Shown: in pieces, positions 1 to 7,558 of the stretch
Layout of the letters: the number at the start of each line of letters is the position of its first letter
How positions within the stretch are numbered: position 1 is the first letter of the stretch
Assembly: GCA_910586405.1 (NCBI GenBank)
Contig: CAJUII010000053.1
Span: 1-23,154, forward strand
Length of the DNA stretch: 23,154 bases
Direction: 5' to 3'
Source: an uncultured Lachnospiraceae bacterium
GTDB lineage: Bacteria > Bacillota > Clostridia > Lachnospirales > Lachnospiraceae
Position numbers and translations under genes: made by a program
The notes under the pieces: generated by a model
Database searches by the model: none
Told to the model about the DNA's origin: nothing
What the model saw: only the letters and a program-made list of their open reading frames with translations

Positions 1-447
1 GTCGGCACGCCAATCATCGCAATCGAGTCCGGCTACGTGGAGGCGCTTGGCTGGAACCGCTACGGCGGATGGCGCATCGGCATCCGCAGCTTTGACAAGA
101 AGCGGTATTACTACTATGCACACCTGCGCCAGAACAGACCTTACGCCGAAGGACTCAAGGAGGGGGACTACGTCACAGCGGGAGATGTGATCGGCTATAT
201 GGGACACACAGGCTACAGCGACAAGGAAAATGTGAATAATATCAAGACAGTGCATTTGCACGTAGGACTTCAGCTAATTTTTGACGAGTCACAGAAAGAT
301 GGAAACAATGAGATCTGGGTTGACTTTTACCAGCTTGCAGGATTTTTGAGCGCGCACAGATGTGAGGTAGAGCGCAATGATGTCTCGAAAGAGTGGGACA
401 GAAAATATGATATGAAAGACCCGGTAGTGCCAATTGAGGAAAATTAG
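1..447 (+). CDS. M23 family (LytM-type) metallopeptidase, C-terminal part
   Basis: The reading frame is open from the first base, so the N-terminus and start lie outside the window. The 148 visible residues form the core of an M23 peptidase fold: a beta-rich stretch with YAHL, then GDYVTAGDVIGYMGHTG, then an HLHVGL motif. HLH supplies the HxH zinc ligand and catalytic histidine of the family; the first zinc ligand (HxxxD) should lie upstream and cannot be seen. Family members cut peptidoglycan cross-bridges or act as cell-wall or sporulation signalling proteins. The tail after HLHVGL is acidic and charged, with no membrane segment. It ends in TAG with no clear terminator behind it. Family assignment is good; substrate and localisation are unknown because the signal or anchor region is missing. 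Confidence 0.85.
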   Translation, partial: VGTPIIAIESGYVEALGWNRYGGWRIGIRSFDKKRYYYYAHLRQNRPYAEGLKEGDYVTAGDVIGYMGHTGYSDKENVNNIKTVHLHVGLQLIFDESQKDGNNEIWVDFYQLAGFLSAHRCEVERNDVSKEWDRKYDMKDPVVPIEEN

Positions 448-842
448 CGGATAGTCTGGTTTATATTCGGATTCTTGCTCATTTTCCCGAGGGCGCTATA
501 TCCAAAGTAATACCGGATTGTCGTATAATCAACCCATTTATCCCTTGCCTGTTTTTCTGATAGTGTTATATCCAAAGTCTCGATGCAGCCGCTGCTGTGT
601 CTGCGTTTGTGAAGCAGTACACTCAGAAAAATATTCTGTGGACTTTTATTCAGATATGGGGAAGACAGCAAACTAGAGAATTATTGATCGTAGTGCAAAA
701 GTGCATAAACTGCAAAAGGTAGAAACAATGCACAATAAATACGAAGAAAAAAACGCTGAGACACAACTGAAATAGATAAAATTGGATAATTTTAGCATGT
801 AAAATTCGTCAATATTGTAATAAATCTCAAAAGACAAAAAGA
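448..842. other. Gene-poor intergenic stretch
   Basis: I see no credible gene here. It holds a 12-base direct repeat, TATATCCAAAGT, at 497-508 and 567-578, and an AT-only hairpin, TAAAATT-ggat-AATTTTA, at 777-794. A 75-codon minus-strand frame at 444-671 has no recognisable family and no good ribosome site; it could be decayed coding sequence. The 3' half becomes AT-rich towards the butyrate operon promoter. Confidence 0.5.
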
Positions 843-860
843 TTGCTTTTTTTTTAACAA
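843..860. promoter_or_regulatory. Candidate Rex operator upstream of thl
   Basis: TTGCTTT-TTTT-TTAACAA fits the Clostridial Rex box TTGTTAA-N4-TTAACAA at 11 of 14 fixed positions; the right half is perfect. It covers the -35 and part of the spacer of the candidate thl promoter, a position suited to repression. Rex is the NADH/NAD+-sensing repressor known to control thl-crt-hbd type operons in Clostridium. The T-run makes part of the match cheap, so the call rests also on its position and on a second site before ptb. Confidence 0.45.
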
Positions 861-871
861 TGTGATAAAAT
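843..871 (+). promoter_or_regulatory. Candidate sigma-A promoter of the butyrate operon
   Basis: TTGCTT (843-848), a 17-base spacer and TAAAAT (866-871) preceded by TG at 863-864, i.e. an extended -10. The -35 matches consensus at only three positions. Transcription would begin near 878 and leave a leader of about 210 bases before thl. No better -35/-10 pair was found nearer to thl. Confidence 0.5.
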
Positions 872-877
872 AAGCAC

Positions 878-1086
878 AATGATTGTGATGAGCGCAATGA
901 GGGAATAAAGTTTGAATATTGCACAAAAGGACTGCACTGAAAAGCACTCACTAGTGAGAAAATGTGATATTTTTTGTGCGTTTTTTGAAAATATTTGTTT
1001 GTTGTGTCAGAAGAATCACAGTCACGTGTAAACTGATGGGATACATAAACCCCATTACAAGAGTATAAAAGATGGAGGAAAAGATA
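878..1086 (+). other. Long 5' leader of the butyrate operon
   Basis: About 210 bases lie between the candidate start of transcription and the thl start codon. They contain a perfect 12-base palindrome, CTCACTAGTGAG, at 947-958, then a T-rich stretch at 969-1000. No intrinsic terminator and no riboswitch class that I recognise is visible. Confidence 0.35.
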
Positions 1087-2271
1087 ATGGCAAAGAAAAT
1101 TGTATTGGCAGGTGCATGTCGTACTGCAATCGGCACTATGGGCGGATCACTCAGCACAACTCCGGCTCAGGAGCTCGGCGCGATCGTAATCAAGGAAGCA
1201 CTGAACAGGGCTGGCGTTCCGGCTGACAAGGTGGATCATGTATATATGGGATGTGTTATTCAGGCAGGTCTCGGACAGAATGTTGCACGTCAGTCGTCCA
1301 TCAAGGCAGGACTCCCGATCGAGACACCGGCAGTCACAGTGAATGTCGTATGCGGTTCTGGTCTGAACTGTGTCAATATGGCAGCACAGATGATTCTGGC
1401 TGGCGATGCAGACATCGTGGTTGCAGGCGGTATGGAAAACATGTCTATGGCGCCCTTCGCACTTCCTAATGCACGTTTCGGCTATAGAATGAACAATGGA
1501 GTGCTTGTAGATACTATGATTAAAGATGCACTCTGGGATGCATTCAATGACTATCATATGATTCAGACAGCAGACAATATCTGTGACGAGTGGAAGATCA
1601 CACGTGAAGAGCTGGATGAGTTTGCATTGAAGAGCCAGCAGAAGGCAGAGGCTGCTCAGAAGGCTGGCGCATTTGATAAGGAAATCGTTCCTGTCATGGT
1701 GAAGAAGAAAAAAGAGATGGTTGAGTTTAAGGTTGACGAGGGACCAAGAGCAGGCTCTACAATCGAGGGACTTGCAAAACTCCGCCCGATCAACAAGGAT
1801 AAATATGTGACTGCTGGAAATGCTTCTGGTATCAATGACGGTGCGGCTGCGATCGTTGTCATGAGCGAAGAGAAGGCAAAAGAGTTAGGTGTGACACCGA
1901 TGGCTGAGTGGGTTGCAGGCGCTCTTGCAGGCGTTAGACCTGAAGTGATGGGAATCGGTCCAGTGGCTTCTACAAAGAAAGTACTGGCTAAGACTGGCAT
2001 GAAGATCGAGGACTTTGACATTATCGAGGCAAACGAGGCATTTGCGGCACAGTCCATCGCAGTGGGCAGAGATTTAGGCATTGATGTAGATAAGCAGCTC
2101 AATCCAAACGGCGGTGCAATCGCGCTGGGCCATCCAGTAGGTGCATCAGGCTGCCGAATCTTGGTAACACTGCTTCATGAGATGGAGGCAAAGGACGCGA
2201 AGACAGGTCTTGCGACACTTTGTATCGGCGGCGGCATGGGCTGTTCAACTGTTGTGAAGAAATACGAATAA
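1087..2271 (+). CDS. thl: Acetyl-CoA acetyltransferase (thiolase)
   Basis: Condenses two acetyl-CoA to acetoacetyl-CoA, the first step of butyrate synthesis. The 394 residues match the usual length of biosynthetic thiolases. The nucleophilic cysteine is Cys89 in VVCGSG, the catalytic histidine is His349 in GHPVGASG, and the second cysteine is Cys379 in CIGGGMG. Start: GGAGG at 1074-1078 lies 8 bases before ATG 1087. An in-frame ATG at 1072 overlaps that ribosome site and is unlikely to be used. First gene of thl-crt-orf-hbd-bcd-etfB-etfA, behind a candidate Rex-controlled promoter. The gene order, with crt and hbd next, argues for the biosynthetic rather than the beta-oxidation role. Confidence 0.96.
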   Translation: MAKKIVLAGACRTAIGTMGGSLSTTPAQELGAIVIKEALNRAGVPADKVDHVYMGCVIQAGLGQNVARQSSIKAGLPIETPAVTVNVVCGSGLNCVNMAAQMILAGDADIVVAGGMENMSMAPFALPNARFGYRMNNGVLVDTMIKDALWDAFNDYHMIQTADNICDEWKITREELDEFALKSQQKAEAAQKAGAFDKEIVPVMVKKKKEMVEFKVDEGPRAGSTIEGLAKLRPINKDKYVTAGNASGINDGAAAIVVMSEEKAKELGVTPMAEWVAGALAGVRPEVMGIGPVASTKKVLAKTGMKIEDFDIIEANEAFAAQSIAVGRDLGIDVDKQLNPNGGAIALGHPVGASGCRILVTLLHEMEAKDAKTGLATLCIGGGMGCSTVVKKYE

Positions 2272-2289
2272 TTGATAGAACGATAAAAT

Positions 2290-2335
2290 GATAGAAATTC
2301 GAAGCTGGCAGTTTTGCCGGCTGAGAATTTCTATC
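2290..2335 (+). other. Intercistronic hairpin between thl and crt
   Basis: A perfect 11-bp stem, GATAGAAATTC (2290-2300) with GAATTTCTATC (2325-2335), then a 2x2 GA/GA internal loop, then a 7-bp inner stem (AGCTGGC with GCCGGCT, one G-U) closed by a 6-base loop. No T-run follows, so it is not a normal intrinsic terminator. It may protect or process the mRNA between thl and crt. Confidence 0.7.
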
Positions 2336-2398
2336 TAATGCATAAAGGCTACAGTATAAAAGCGAAATCTAAAAAGATTGCTAAATTTGGAGGTAAGT

Positions 2399-3184
2399 AT
2401 GGAGTATATACTTTATGAAGCAAACGGCGCGGTTGGGAAGATTACGATCAATCGTGAAAAGGCTTTGAACGCACTCAATTCTCAGGTGCTGGACGAGCTC
2501 AATGAGACGCTTGACGCGGTAAATCTCGACGAGGTGAGATGTCTGATTCTCACAGGTGCAGGCACAAAATCCTTTGTGGCGGGCGCAGATATCGGTGAGA
2601 TGAGCACACTCACAAAAGCTGAGGGTGAGGCGTTTGGCAAGAAGGGCAACGATGTGTTCAGAAAGCTTGAGACATTCCCGATTCCAGTGATTGCAGCAGT
2701 AAACGGCTTTGCACTTGGCGGCGGCTGTGAGATCTCAATGAGCTGTGATATTCGTATCTGTTCTGAGAACGCAGTGTTTGGACAGCCTGAGGTTGGTCTT
2801 GGCATCACACCGGGCTTTGGCGGCACACAGCGGCTTGCGCGTCTTGTTGGCGCTGGCATGGCAAAGCAGATGATCTATACCGCGAGAAATATCAAGGCAG
2901 ACGAGGCACTCCGAATCGGTCTGGTCAATGCGGTATACCCTGCGGAAGAACTGATGGCACAGGCTGAAAAAATGGCGGCAGGCATTGCAAAGAATGCGCC
3001 GATCGCTGTGCGCAACTGCAAGAAGGCGATCAACGAGGGTCTTGATGTAGATATGGACAAGGCAATCGTGATCGAGGAGAAGTTATTTGGCGACTGCTTT
3101 GAGACTGAAGACCAGAAGTATGGTATGGCATTCTTCCTCGACAAGAACAAGGAGAAGGTAAAAGAGCCGTTCAAGAACTGCTAA
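2399..3184 (+). CDS. crt: Crotonase (3-hydroxybutyryl-CoA dehydratase)
   Basis: Dehydrates 3-hydroxybutyryl-CoA to crotonyl-CoA. At 261 residues it is a standard single-domain crotonase. Oxyanion-hole segments are AGADIGEM (about 61-68) and FALGGGCE (104-111). The two acid/base glutamates are Glu111 and Glu131 (in GQPEVGLG), both present as in active hydratases. GGAGG at 2389-2393 sits 5 bases before ATG 2399, which fixes the start; the upstream in-frame codon at 2378 has no ribosome site. Second gene of the butyrate operon, separated from thl by 127 bases that hold a long hairpin. No membrane segment or fusion. Confidence 0.96.
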   Translation: MEYILYEANGAVGKITINREKALNALNSQVLDELNETLDAVNLDEVRCLILTGAGTKSFVAGADIGEMSTLTKAEGEAFGKKGNDVFRKLETFPIPVIAAVNGFALGGGCEISMSCDIRICSENAVFGQPEVGLGITPGFGGTQRLARLVGAGMAKQMIYTARNIKADEALRIGLVNAVYPAEELMAQAEKMAAGIAKNAPIAVRNCKKAINEGLDVDMDKAIVIEEKLFGDCFETEDQKYGMAFFLDKNKEKVKEPFKNC

Positions 3185-3208
3185 CTGTAAAAGGAGATCC
3201 ATAAGGAT

Positions 3209-3370
3209 ATGAGTAGAGTTGGTCTGATAATCACGGGCATTATTTTGATAGTGATAGGTGCGATTATTTTTGTATTGGAAAGTTCGGATATTACAATGAA
3301 GATCGCCAGCGGCAGTATCGCAGTGGGCGGATTGGCATTTCTTGTGGAGAGCATGAAGAAAAATAAATAG
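3209..3370 (+). CDS. 53-residue small membrane protein, unknown function
   Basis: I do not recognise a family. The product starts MSRVGLIITG and has two hydrophobic segments: roughly residues 4-23 (Ile/Val/Leu/Gly) and 32-46 (Gly/Ala/Ile/Leu), joined by a short polar turn ESSDITMK, with a basic MKKNK tail. This suits a two-pass or hairpin membrane miniprotein. AAGGAG at 3191-3196 precedes ATG 3209 by 12 bases, a long spacing; a nearer AAGGA at 3203-3207 is too close. It lies in the same strand between crt (24 bases upstream) and hbd (22 bases downstream) in an otherwise tightly packed operon, which supports expression. It could be a membrane anchor or modulator for the butyryl-CoA dehydrogenase/Etf enzymes; that is speculation. 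Confidence 0.7.
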   Translation: MSRVGLIITGIILIVIGAIIFVLESSDITMKIASGSIAVGGLAFLVESMKKNK

Positions 3371-3392
3371 TATGATATAAGGAGGACAAACA

Positions 3393-4235
3393 ATGAAGGT
3401 AGGTATTATCGGCGCTGGAACAATGGGTTCCGGCATTGCACAGGCATTTGCAATGACAGACGGCTATGAGGTATGCTTATGTGACATTAAGCAGGAGTTT
3501 GCAGACGGCGGAAAGGCTAAGATTTTAAAGAATCTGAATTTCCTCGTGAGCAAGGAGAAGATCACACAGGAGAAGGCAGATGCAATTGCAGCAAAGATCG
3601 CTACAGGTTTGAAAGATATCTGTACAGACTGTGATCTTGTGATTGAGGTTGCGCCTGAGAAGATGGAAATCAAGAAGTCAACCTTCAAGGAATTGCAGGA
3701 AATTGTAAAGCCAGAGTGTATCTTTGCCACCAATACTTCTTCCCTTTCAATCACTGAGATGGGTGCAGGACTGGACCGTCCGCTGATTGGTATGCACTTC
3801 TTTAATCCGGCAGACAGAATGAAGCTGGTAGAGGTAATTGCTGGTGCGAACACACCCGCAGAGTTGGTAGAGAAGATCAAAGGCATCGCTTCTGAGATTG
3901 GCAAGACTCCTGTAGAGGTGAACGAGGCAGCAGGCTTTGTAGTAAACAGAATCCTCATTCCGATGATCAACGAGGCAATCAATGTACATGCAGCGGGCGT
4001 TGCAAGTGTTGCTGACATTGATGTTGCGATGCAGCTTGGCGCAAATCATCCGATGGGACCTCTGGCACTTGGCGATTACATAGGATTGGATATCGTACTT
4101 GCGATTATGGAAGTAATCTATGCAGAGACAGGCGATTCCAAGTATGCGCCTTCACCGCTTCTGAGAAAGATGGTGCGCGCTGGTAAGCTTGGCAAAAAGA
4201 CAGGCGCTGGTTTCTATGATTACACGAAGAAATAA
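3393..4235 (+). CDS. hbd: 3-hydroxybutyryl-CoA dehydrogenase
   Basis: Reduces acetoacetyl-CoA to 3-hydroxybutyryl-CoA with NAD(P)H. The 280 residues match the short Clostridial enzyme. The Rossmann dinucleotide loop GAGTMGSGIA is at 7-16. The active-site set is Ser in NTSS (115-118), His135 in HFFNP, Glu147 in VEVIAG and Asn185 in FVVNR. The C-terminal helical domain ends with GKKTGAGFYDY, the usual family ending. GGAGG at 3381-3385 is 7 bases before the ATG. Fourth ORF of the butyrate operon, directly after the small membrane ORF and followed by 96 bases with a hairpin before bcd. Confidence 0.96.
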   Translation: MKVGIIGAGTMGSGIAQAFAMTDGYEVCLCDIKQEFADGGKAKILKNLNFLVSKEKITQEKADAIAAKIATGLKDICTDCDLVIEVAPEKMEIKKSTFKELQEIVKPECIFATNTSSLSITEMGAGLDRPLIGMHFFNPADRMKLVEVIAGANTPAELVEKIKGIASEIGKTPVEVNEAAGFVVNRILIPMINEAINVHAAGVASVADIDVAMQLGANHPMGPLALGDYIGLDIVLAIMEVIYAETGDSKYAPSPLLRKMVRAGKLGKKTGAGFYDYTKK

Positions 4236-4251
4236 TTGATACAATAATATT

Positions 4252-4290
4252 GCGGCAAGGCACTGTATGATGAGTATGGTGACTTGCTGT
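4252..4290 (+). other. Intercistronic hairpin between hbd and bcd
   Basis: GCGGCAAG (4252-4259) pairs with CTTGCTGT (4283-4290) including G-U pairs, then one G-A mismatch (4260/4282), then CAC (4261-4263) with GTG (4279-4281). No T-run follows, so it is not a terminator. It is the second such hairpin in the operon. Confidence 0.55.
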
Positions 4291-4331
4291 TCATAATGAG
4301 TATAAAGCATATTAAATGGAGGAAAAAGAAC

Positions 4332-5498
4332 ATGGATTTTACATTAAGTAAAGAGCATGAGATGGCGAGAACTCTTTTCAGAGAGTTTGCTGAAAAGGAG
4401 GTTAAACCCCTTGCAATCGAGGTAGATGAGACAGAGGAGTTTCCAAAAGCTACTGTTGAGAAAATGGCAAAGGCTGGTTTCATGGGTATTCCTATTCCGA
4501 AGGAGTACGGCGGACAGGGCTGTGATGTCCTCACGTATGCAATGTGCGTTGAGGAGTTGGCAAAGGTTTGTGGTACGACAGCGGTTATCGTGTCTGCACA
4601 TACATCTCTTTGCTGCGATCCGATTCTTACATATGGTACAGAAGAGCAGAAGCAGAAATATCTGCCAGATCTTGCAAGCGGCAAGAAGATTGGTGCTTTT
4701 GGTCTGACCGAGCCGGGCGCTGGTACAGATGCACAGGGACAGCAGACAAAGGCTGTGCTCGAAGGCGATGAGTGGGTGCTCAACGGATCAAAGATTTTTA
4801 TTACAAACGGTAAGGAAGCAGATGTATATGTGATTTTTGCCATCACAGGCATGATTGAGAAACGCGGCAGAATGACAAAGGAAATCTCAGCGTTTATCGT
4901 GGAGAAGGGCACACCGGGCTTCTCATTTGGTACGAAGGAAAAGAAGATGGGTATCCGCGGTTCATCAACCTATGAGCTGATTTTCACAGACTGCCGGATT
5001 CCTAAGGACAATATGCTGGGACAGCAGGGCAAGGGCTTTGGCATCGCGATGCATACACTTGACGGCGGACGTATTGGTATCGCTGCACAGGCACTCGGCA
5101 TCGGTGAGGGTGCGCTTGACAGAACGATTGCGTATGTTCAGGAGAGAAAGCAGTTTGGACGTGCGATCGGCGCTTTCCAGAATACACAGTTCCAGCTCGC
5201 AGATATGGCGACAAAGGCACAGGCTGCACAGTTTATGGTATATAAGGCTGCATGTACAAAGGACCAGTACACAAAGGATCACAAGACTTCTTACAATGTA
5301 GAGGCTGCTATGGCGAAGCTGTATGCTGCTGAGATGGCGATGGAAGTGACCACAAAGGCAGTACAGCTTCACGGCGGTTACGGCTACACAAGAGAGTACG
5401 AAGTAGAGCGCATGATGAGAGATGCCAAGATCACGGAAATTTACGAGGGAACAAGCGAAGTTCAGAGAATGGTTATCTCCGCGAACTTGTTAAAATAA
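4332..5498 (+). CDS. bcd: Butyryl-CoA dehydrogenase
   Basis: FAD-dependent reduction of crotonyl-CoA to butyryl-CoA, working with EtfAB. The 388 residues have the acyl-CoA dehydrogenase layout: helical N-domain, beta middle domain with GAFGLTEPGAGTDA and KIFITNG, and a C-terminal helical domain with RKQFG and QLHGGYGYTREY. The catalytic base is the Glu of IYEGTSEVQ (Glu372), placed as in short-chain enzymes. GGAGG at 4318-4322, 9 bases before ATG 4332, sets the start; the in-frame ATG at 4284 lacks a ribosome site and lies in the hairpin. etfB and etfA follow, the arrangement seen for the bifurcating Bcd-Etf complex, which couples crotonyl-CoA reduction to ferredoxin reduction. Bifurcation itself is inferred. 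Confidence 0.95.
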   Translation: MDFTLSKEHEMARTLFREFAEKEVKPLAIEVDETEEFPKATVEKMAKAGFMGIPIPKEYGGQGCDVLTYAMCVEELAKVCGTTAVIVSAHTSLCCDPILTYGTEEQKQKYLPDLASGKKIGAFGLTEPGAGTDAQGQQTKAVLEGDEWVLNGSKIFITNGKEADVYVIFAITGMIEKRGRMTKEISAFIVEKGTPGFSFGTKEKKMGIRGSSTYELIFTDCRIPKDNMLGQQGKGFGIAMHTLDGGRIGIAAQALGIGEGALDRTIAYVQERKQFGRAIGAFQNTQFQLADMATKAQAAQFMVYKAACTKDQYTKDHKTSYNVEAAMAKLYAAEMAMEVTTKAVQLHGGYGYTREYEVERMMRDAKITEIYEGTSEVQRMVISANLLK

Positions 5499-5565
5499 AA
5501 ACCCGAAAAGGCAGTGTTTTCCGTGGCGGATGATGATAATAAAATAAAATATAAGGAGAATAAAC

Positions 5566-6348
5566 ATGAAAGTTGTAGTATGTGTAAAACAGGTACCTGA
5601 TACAAAGGGTGGCGTAAAGTTCAATCCTGATGGTACACTTGATAGAGCAGCTATGCTGACAATCATGAACCCTGATGACAAGGCAGGTCTGGAGGCAGCA
5701 TTGAGATTAAAGGATCAGTATGGCGCAGAAGTAACTGTTGTGACAATGGGACTTCCAAAGGCAGAGGAAGTGCTTCGCGAGGCAATGGCGATGGGCGCTG
5801 ACAAGGGTATTCTTGTGACGGACAGAGTTCTCGGAGGAGCAGATACATGGGCTACTTCACAGACATTGGCAGGCGCGATCAGAAATCTCGATTATGACCT
5901 TATCATCACAGGACGTCAGGCGATTGACGGCGATACAGCGCAGGTTGGTCCTCAGATTTCCGAGCATCTCGGCATCCCTGTTATCTCCTATGCACAGAAG
6001 ATTCAGATCGAGGGTGACAGTGTTGTGGTAGAGCGCCAGTATGACGACAGATATCATGTATTAAAGGCTAAGATGCCTTGTCTGATCACAGCACTTGCTG
6101 AATTAAATGAGCCTCGTTATATGACACCGGGTGGAATTTTCGATGCGTACAAGGCAGAGATTACCACATGGGGCAGAGCTGACTTGAAAGATGTAGAGGA
6201 TTCTAATCTTGGCTTGAAGGGTTCACCGACACAGATTGCCAGAGCATCTGACAAGGTTCGAAAAGGAAAAGGTGAGAAGGTTACATTAGACCCTTCAGAA
6301 TCTGTAGAATACATCATGAACAAGTTAAAAGAGAAGCATGTGATCTAA
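5566..6348 (+). CDS. etfB: Electron transfer flavoprotein, beta subunit
   Basis: Beta subunit (260 residues) of the Etf that passes electrons from NADH to Bcd and probably to ferredoxin. It begins MKVVVCVKQVPDT, the standard EtfB start, and carries VTMGLPKAEEVLREAMAMGAD and the TGRQAIDGDTAQVGP segment of the nucleotide-binding core. In bifurcating Etfs this subunit binds the bifurcating FAD; I cannot prove that from sequence by eye. GGAG at 5555-5558 is 7 bases before the ATG. It follows bcd by 67 bases that contain only a weak hairpin (GAAAA 5505-5509 with TTTTC 5517-5521). The C-terminus KEKHVI is normal. Confidence 0.95.
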   Translation: MKVVVCVKQVPDTKGGVKFNPDGTLDRAAMLTIMNPDDKAGLEAALRLKDQYGAEVTVVTMGLPKAEEVLREAMAMGADKGILVTDRVLGGADTWATSQTLAGAIRNLDYDLIITGRQAIDGDTAQVGPQISEHLGIPVISYAQKIQIEGDSVVVERQYDDRYHVLKAKMPCLITALAELNEPRYMTPGGIFDAYKAEITTWGRADLKDVEDSNLGLKGSPTQIARASDKVRKGKGEKVTLDPSESVEYIMNKLKEKHVI

Positions 6349-6362
6349 TGAATGCTTAATAT

Positions 6363-6415
6363 GAAATCATAGATTTCACCATCTTGATTTGTACCCGCTA
6401 AAGCGGGCAAATGGT
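6363..6415 (+). other. Tandem hairpins between etfB and etfA
   Basis: Two stems in a row: GAAATC-ata-GATTTC (6363-6377), and a GC-rich CCCGC-TAAA-GCGGG (6394-6407) that is extended by TTTG (6388-6391) with CAAA (6408-6411) and by ACCA with TGGT further out. The T-run needed for termination is absent. They could act in RNA processing or set the etfB:etfA ratio. Confidence 0.55.
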
Positions 6416-6440
6416 AGTTAGATTATAATGGAGGTTTATC

Positions 6441-7484
6441 ATGAATTTAGAAGAATATAAAGGCGTGTTTGTCTTCGCACAGCAGGTAGATAACAAGGTA
6501 AGCGGCATTGCTCTTGAACTGATTGGCGAAGGAAAAAGACTTGCAGAGAAATTAGCAACAGAAGTGACAGCAGTTTTGGTTGGTAGTGACGTGAAGGGGC
6601 TGGCAGACGAGCTTGCCGCTTACGGTGCAGATAAGGTTATCGTGGTGGATGACCCAGAATTAAAGGAGTACAGAACAGAGCCGTATGCACATGCACTGGC
6701 ATCTGTGATCAATCAGTATAAGCCGGAAATCTTATTGGTAGGTGCGACTGCAATCGGCCGTGACTTAGGTCCTAGAGTGTCTGCCAGAGTGCACACAGGT
6801 CTGACAGCAGACTGTACGTCTCTTGAGATTGGCGATTTCCCGATCAACCCGATTCCGGGCAAAGAGCAGAAGCACAATCAATTGCTTATGACACGTCCTG
6901 CATTTGGCGGAAATACAATCGCGACAATTGCATGTCCAGATTTCCGTCCGCAGATGGCTACAGTACGTCCGGGCGTTATGCAGAAGCTTGAGAAGAAAGA
7001 GGGCGCGAAGGCTGTTGTTGAGGAGTTCAATCCCGGATTTACACCAGATAACAAGTATGTAGAGATCGTAGAGGTTGTGAAGAATCTCACCGATACAGTA
7101 GATATTATGGATGCCAAGATTCTTGTATCTGGCGGCCGCGGCGTGGGAAGCCCGGAGAACTTCAAGATCTTAGATGATCTTGCAGAGGCAATTGGCGGTA
7201 CGGTGAGCTGCTCTCGTGCAGTGGTGGACGCTGGCTGGAAGAACAAGGATTTACAGGTTGGACAGACTGGTAAGACGGTTCGTCCGAATGTATACTTTGC
7301 AATCGGCATCTCTGGTGCGATTCAGCATCTGGCTGGTATGGAAGAGTCTGACATCATTATTGCAGTCAATAAGGATGAGACAGCACCAATCTTTGATGTC
7401 GCTGATTATGGTATTGTAGGCGATTTAAACAAGATTGTGCCGATGCTTACAGAGCAGATCAAGGCTGCGGTTGCAAATAAATAG
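6441..7484 (+). CDS. etfA: Electron transfer flavoprotein, alpha subunit
   Basis: Alpha subunit (347 residues) that completes the Etf heterodimer. The N-terminal half starts at MNLEEYKGVFVFAQQ with no ferredoxin-like extension. The C-terminal FAD domain is fully present: VSGGRGVGSPENF, AVVDAGW, QVGQTGKTVRPNVY, GISGAIQHLAGM and VNKDETAPIFDVADYG. GGAGG at 6430-6434 is 6 bases before the ATG. Last gene of the butyrate operon; a strong terminator follows 25 bases downstream. Together with etfB and bcd it links butyrate formation to NADH oxidation and, in known Clostridial systems, to reduced ferredoxin and the Rnf pump, which is not in this window. Confidence 0.96.
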   Translation: MNLEEYKGVFVFAQQVDNKVSGIALELIGEGKRLAEKLATEVTAVLVGSDVKGLADELAAYGADKVIVVDDPELKEYRTEPYAHALASVINQYKPEILLVGATAIGRDLGPRVSARVHTGLTADCTSLEIGDFPINPIPGKEQKHNQLLMTRPAFGGNTIATIACPDFRPQMATVRPGVMQKLEKKEGAKAVVEEFNPGFTPDNKYVEIVEVVKNLTDTVDIMDAKILVSGGRGVGSPENFKILDDLAEAIGGTVSCSRAVVDAGWKNKDLQVGQTGKTVRPNVYFAIGISGAIQHLAGMEESDIIIAVNKDETAPIFDVADYGIVGDLNKIVPMLTEQIKAAVANK

Positions 7485-7509
7485 TGACAGAATTATGAAT
7501 TTTACATAA

Positions 7510-7545
7510 AACCTCAAAGGATTTGTCCTTTGGGGTTTTTTTTTG
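7510..7545 (+). terminator. Intrinsic terminator of the butyrate operon
   Basis: AACCTCAAAGGA-tttg-TCCTTTGGGGTT forms a 12-bp stem with a 4-base loop, followed by a run of T to 7544. Strong rho-independent design, placed 25 bases after the etfA stop. Confidence 0.93.
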
Positions 7546-7558
7546 TCGAAAGATGGGG

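Noticed and set aside
444..671. 75-codon minus-strand frame
   Set aside because: No recognisable domain, no good ribosome site; possibly remnant coding sequence, so not annotated as a gene.
728..775. 15-codon plus-strand ORF starting MHNKYEEK
   Set aside because: Short and polar, upstream of the operon promoter, only a modest ribosome site; chance is likely.
1072..1086. Upstream in-frame ATG of thl
   Set aside because: It overlaps the GGAGG ribosome site that serves ATG 1087.
1147..1557. Long antisense frames inside thl and the other metabolic genes
   Set aside because: They mirror the codon pattern of confident genes on the opposite strand and carry no domain.
2290..2335. Terminator between thl and crt
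   Set aside because: The hairpin is strong but no T-run follows, and the downstream genes complete the same pathway.
4236..4271. Internal promoter before bcd (TTGATA and TATGAT)
   Set aside because: Spacing between the two boxes is 24 bases, too long for sigma-A.
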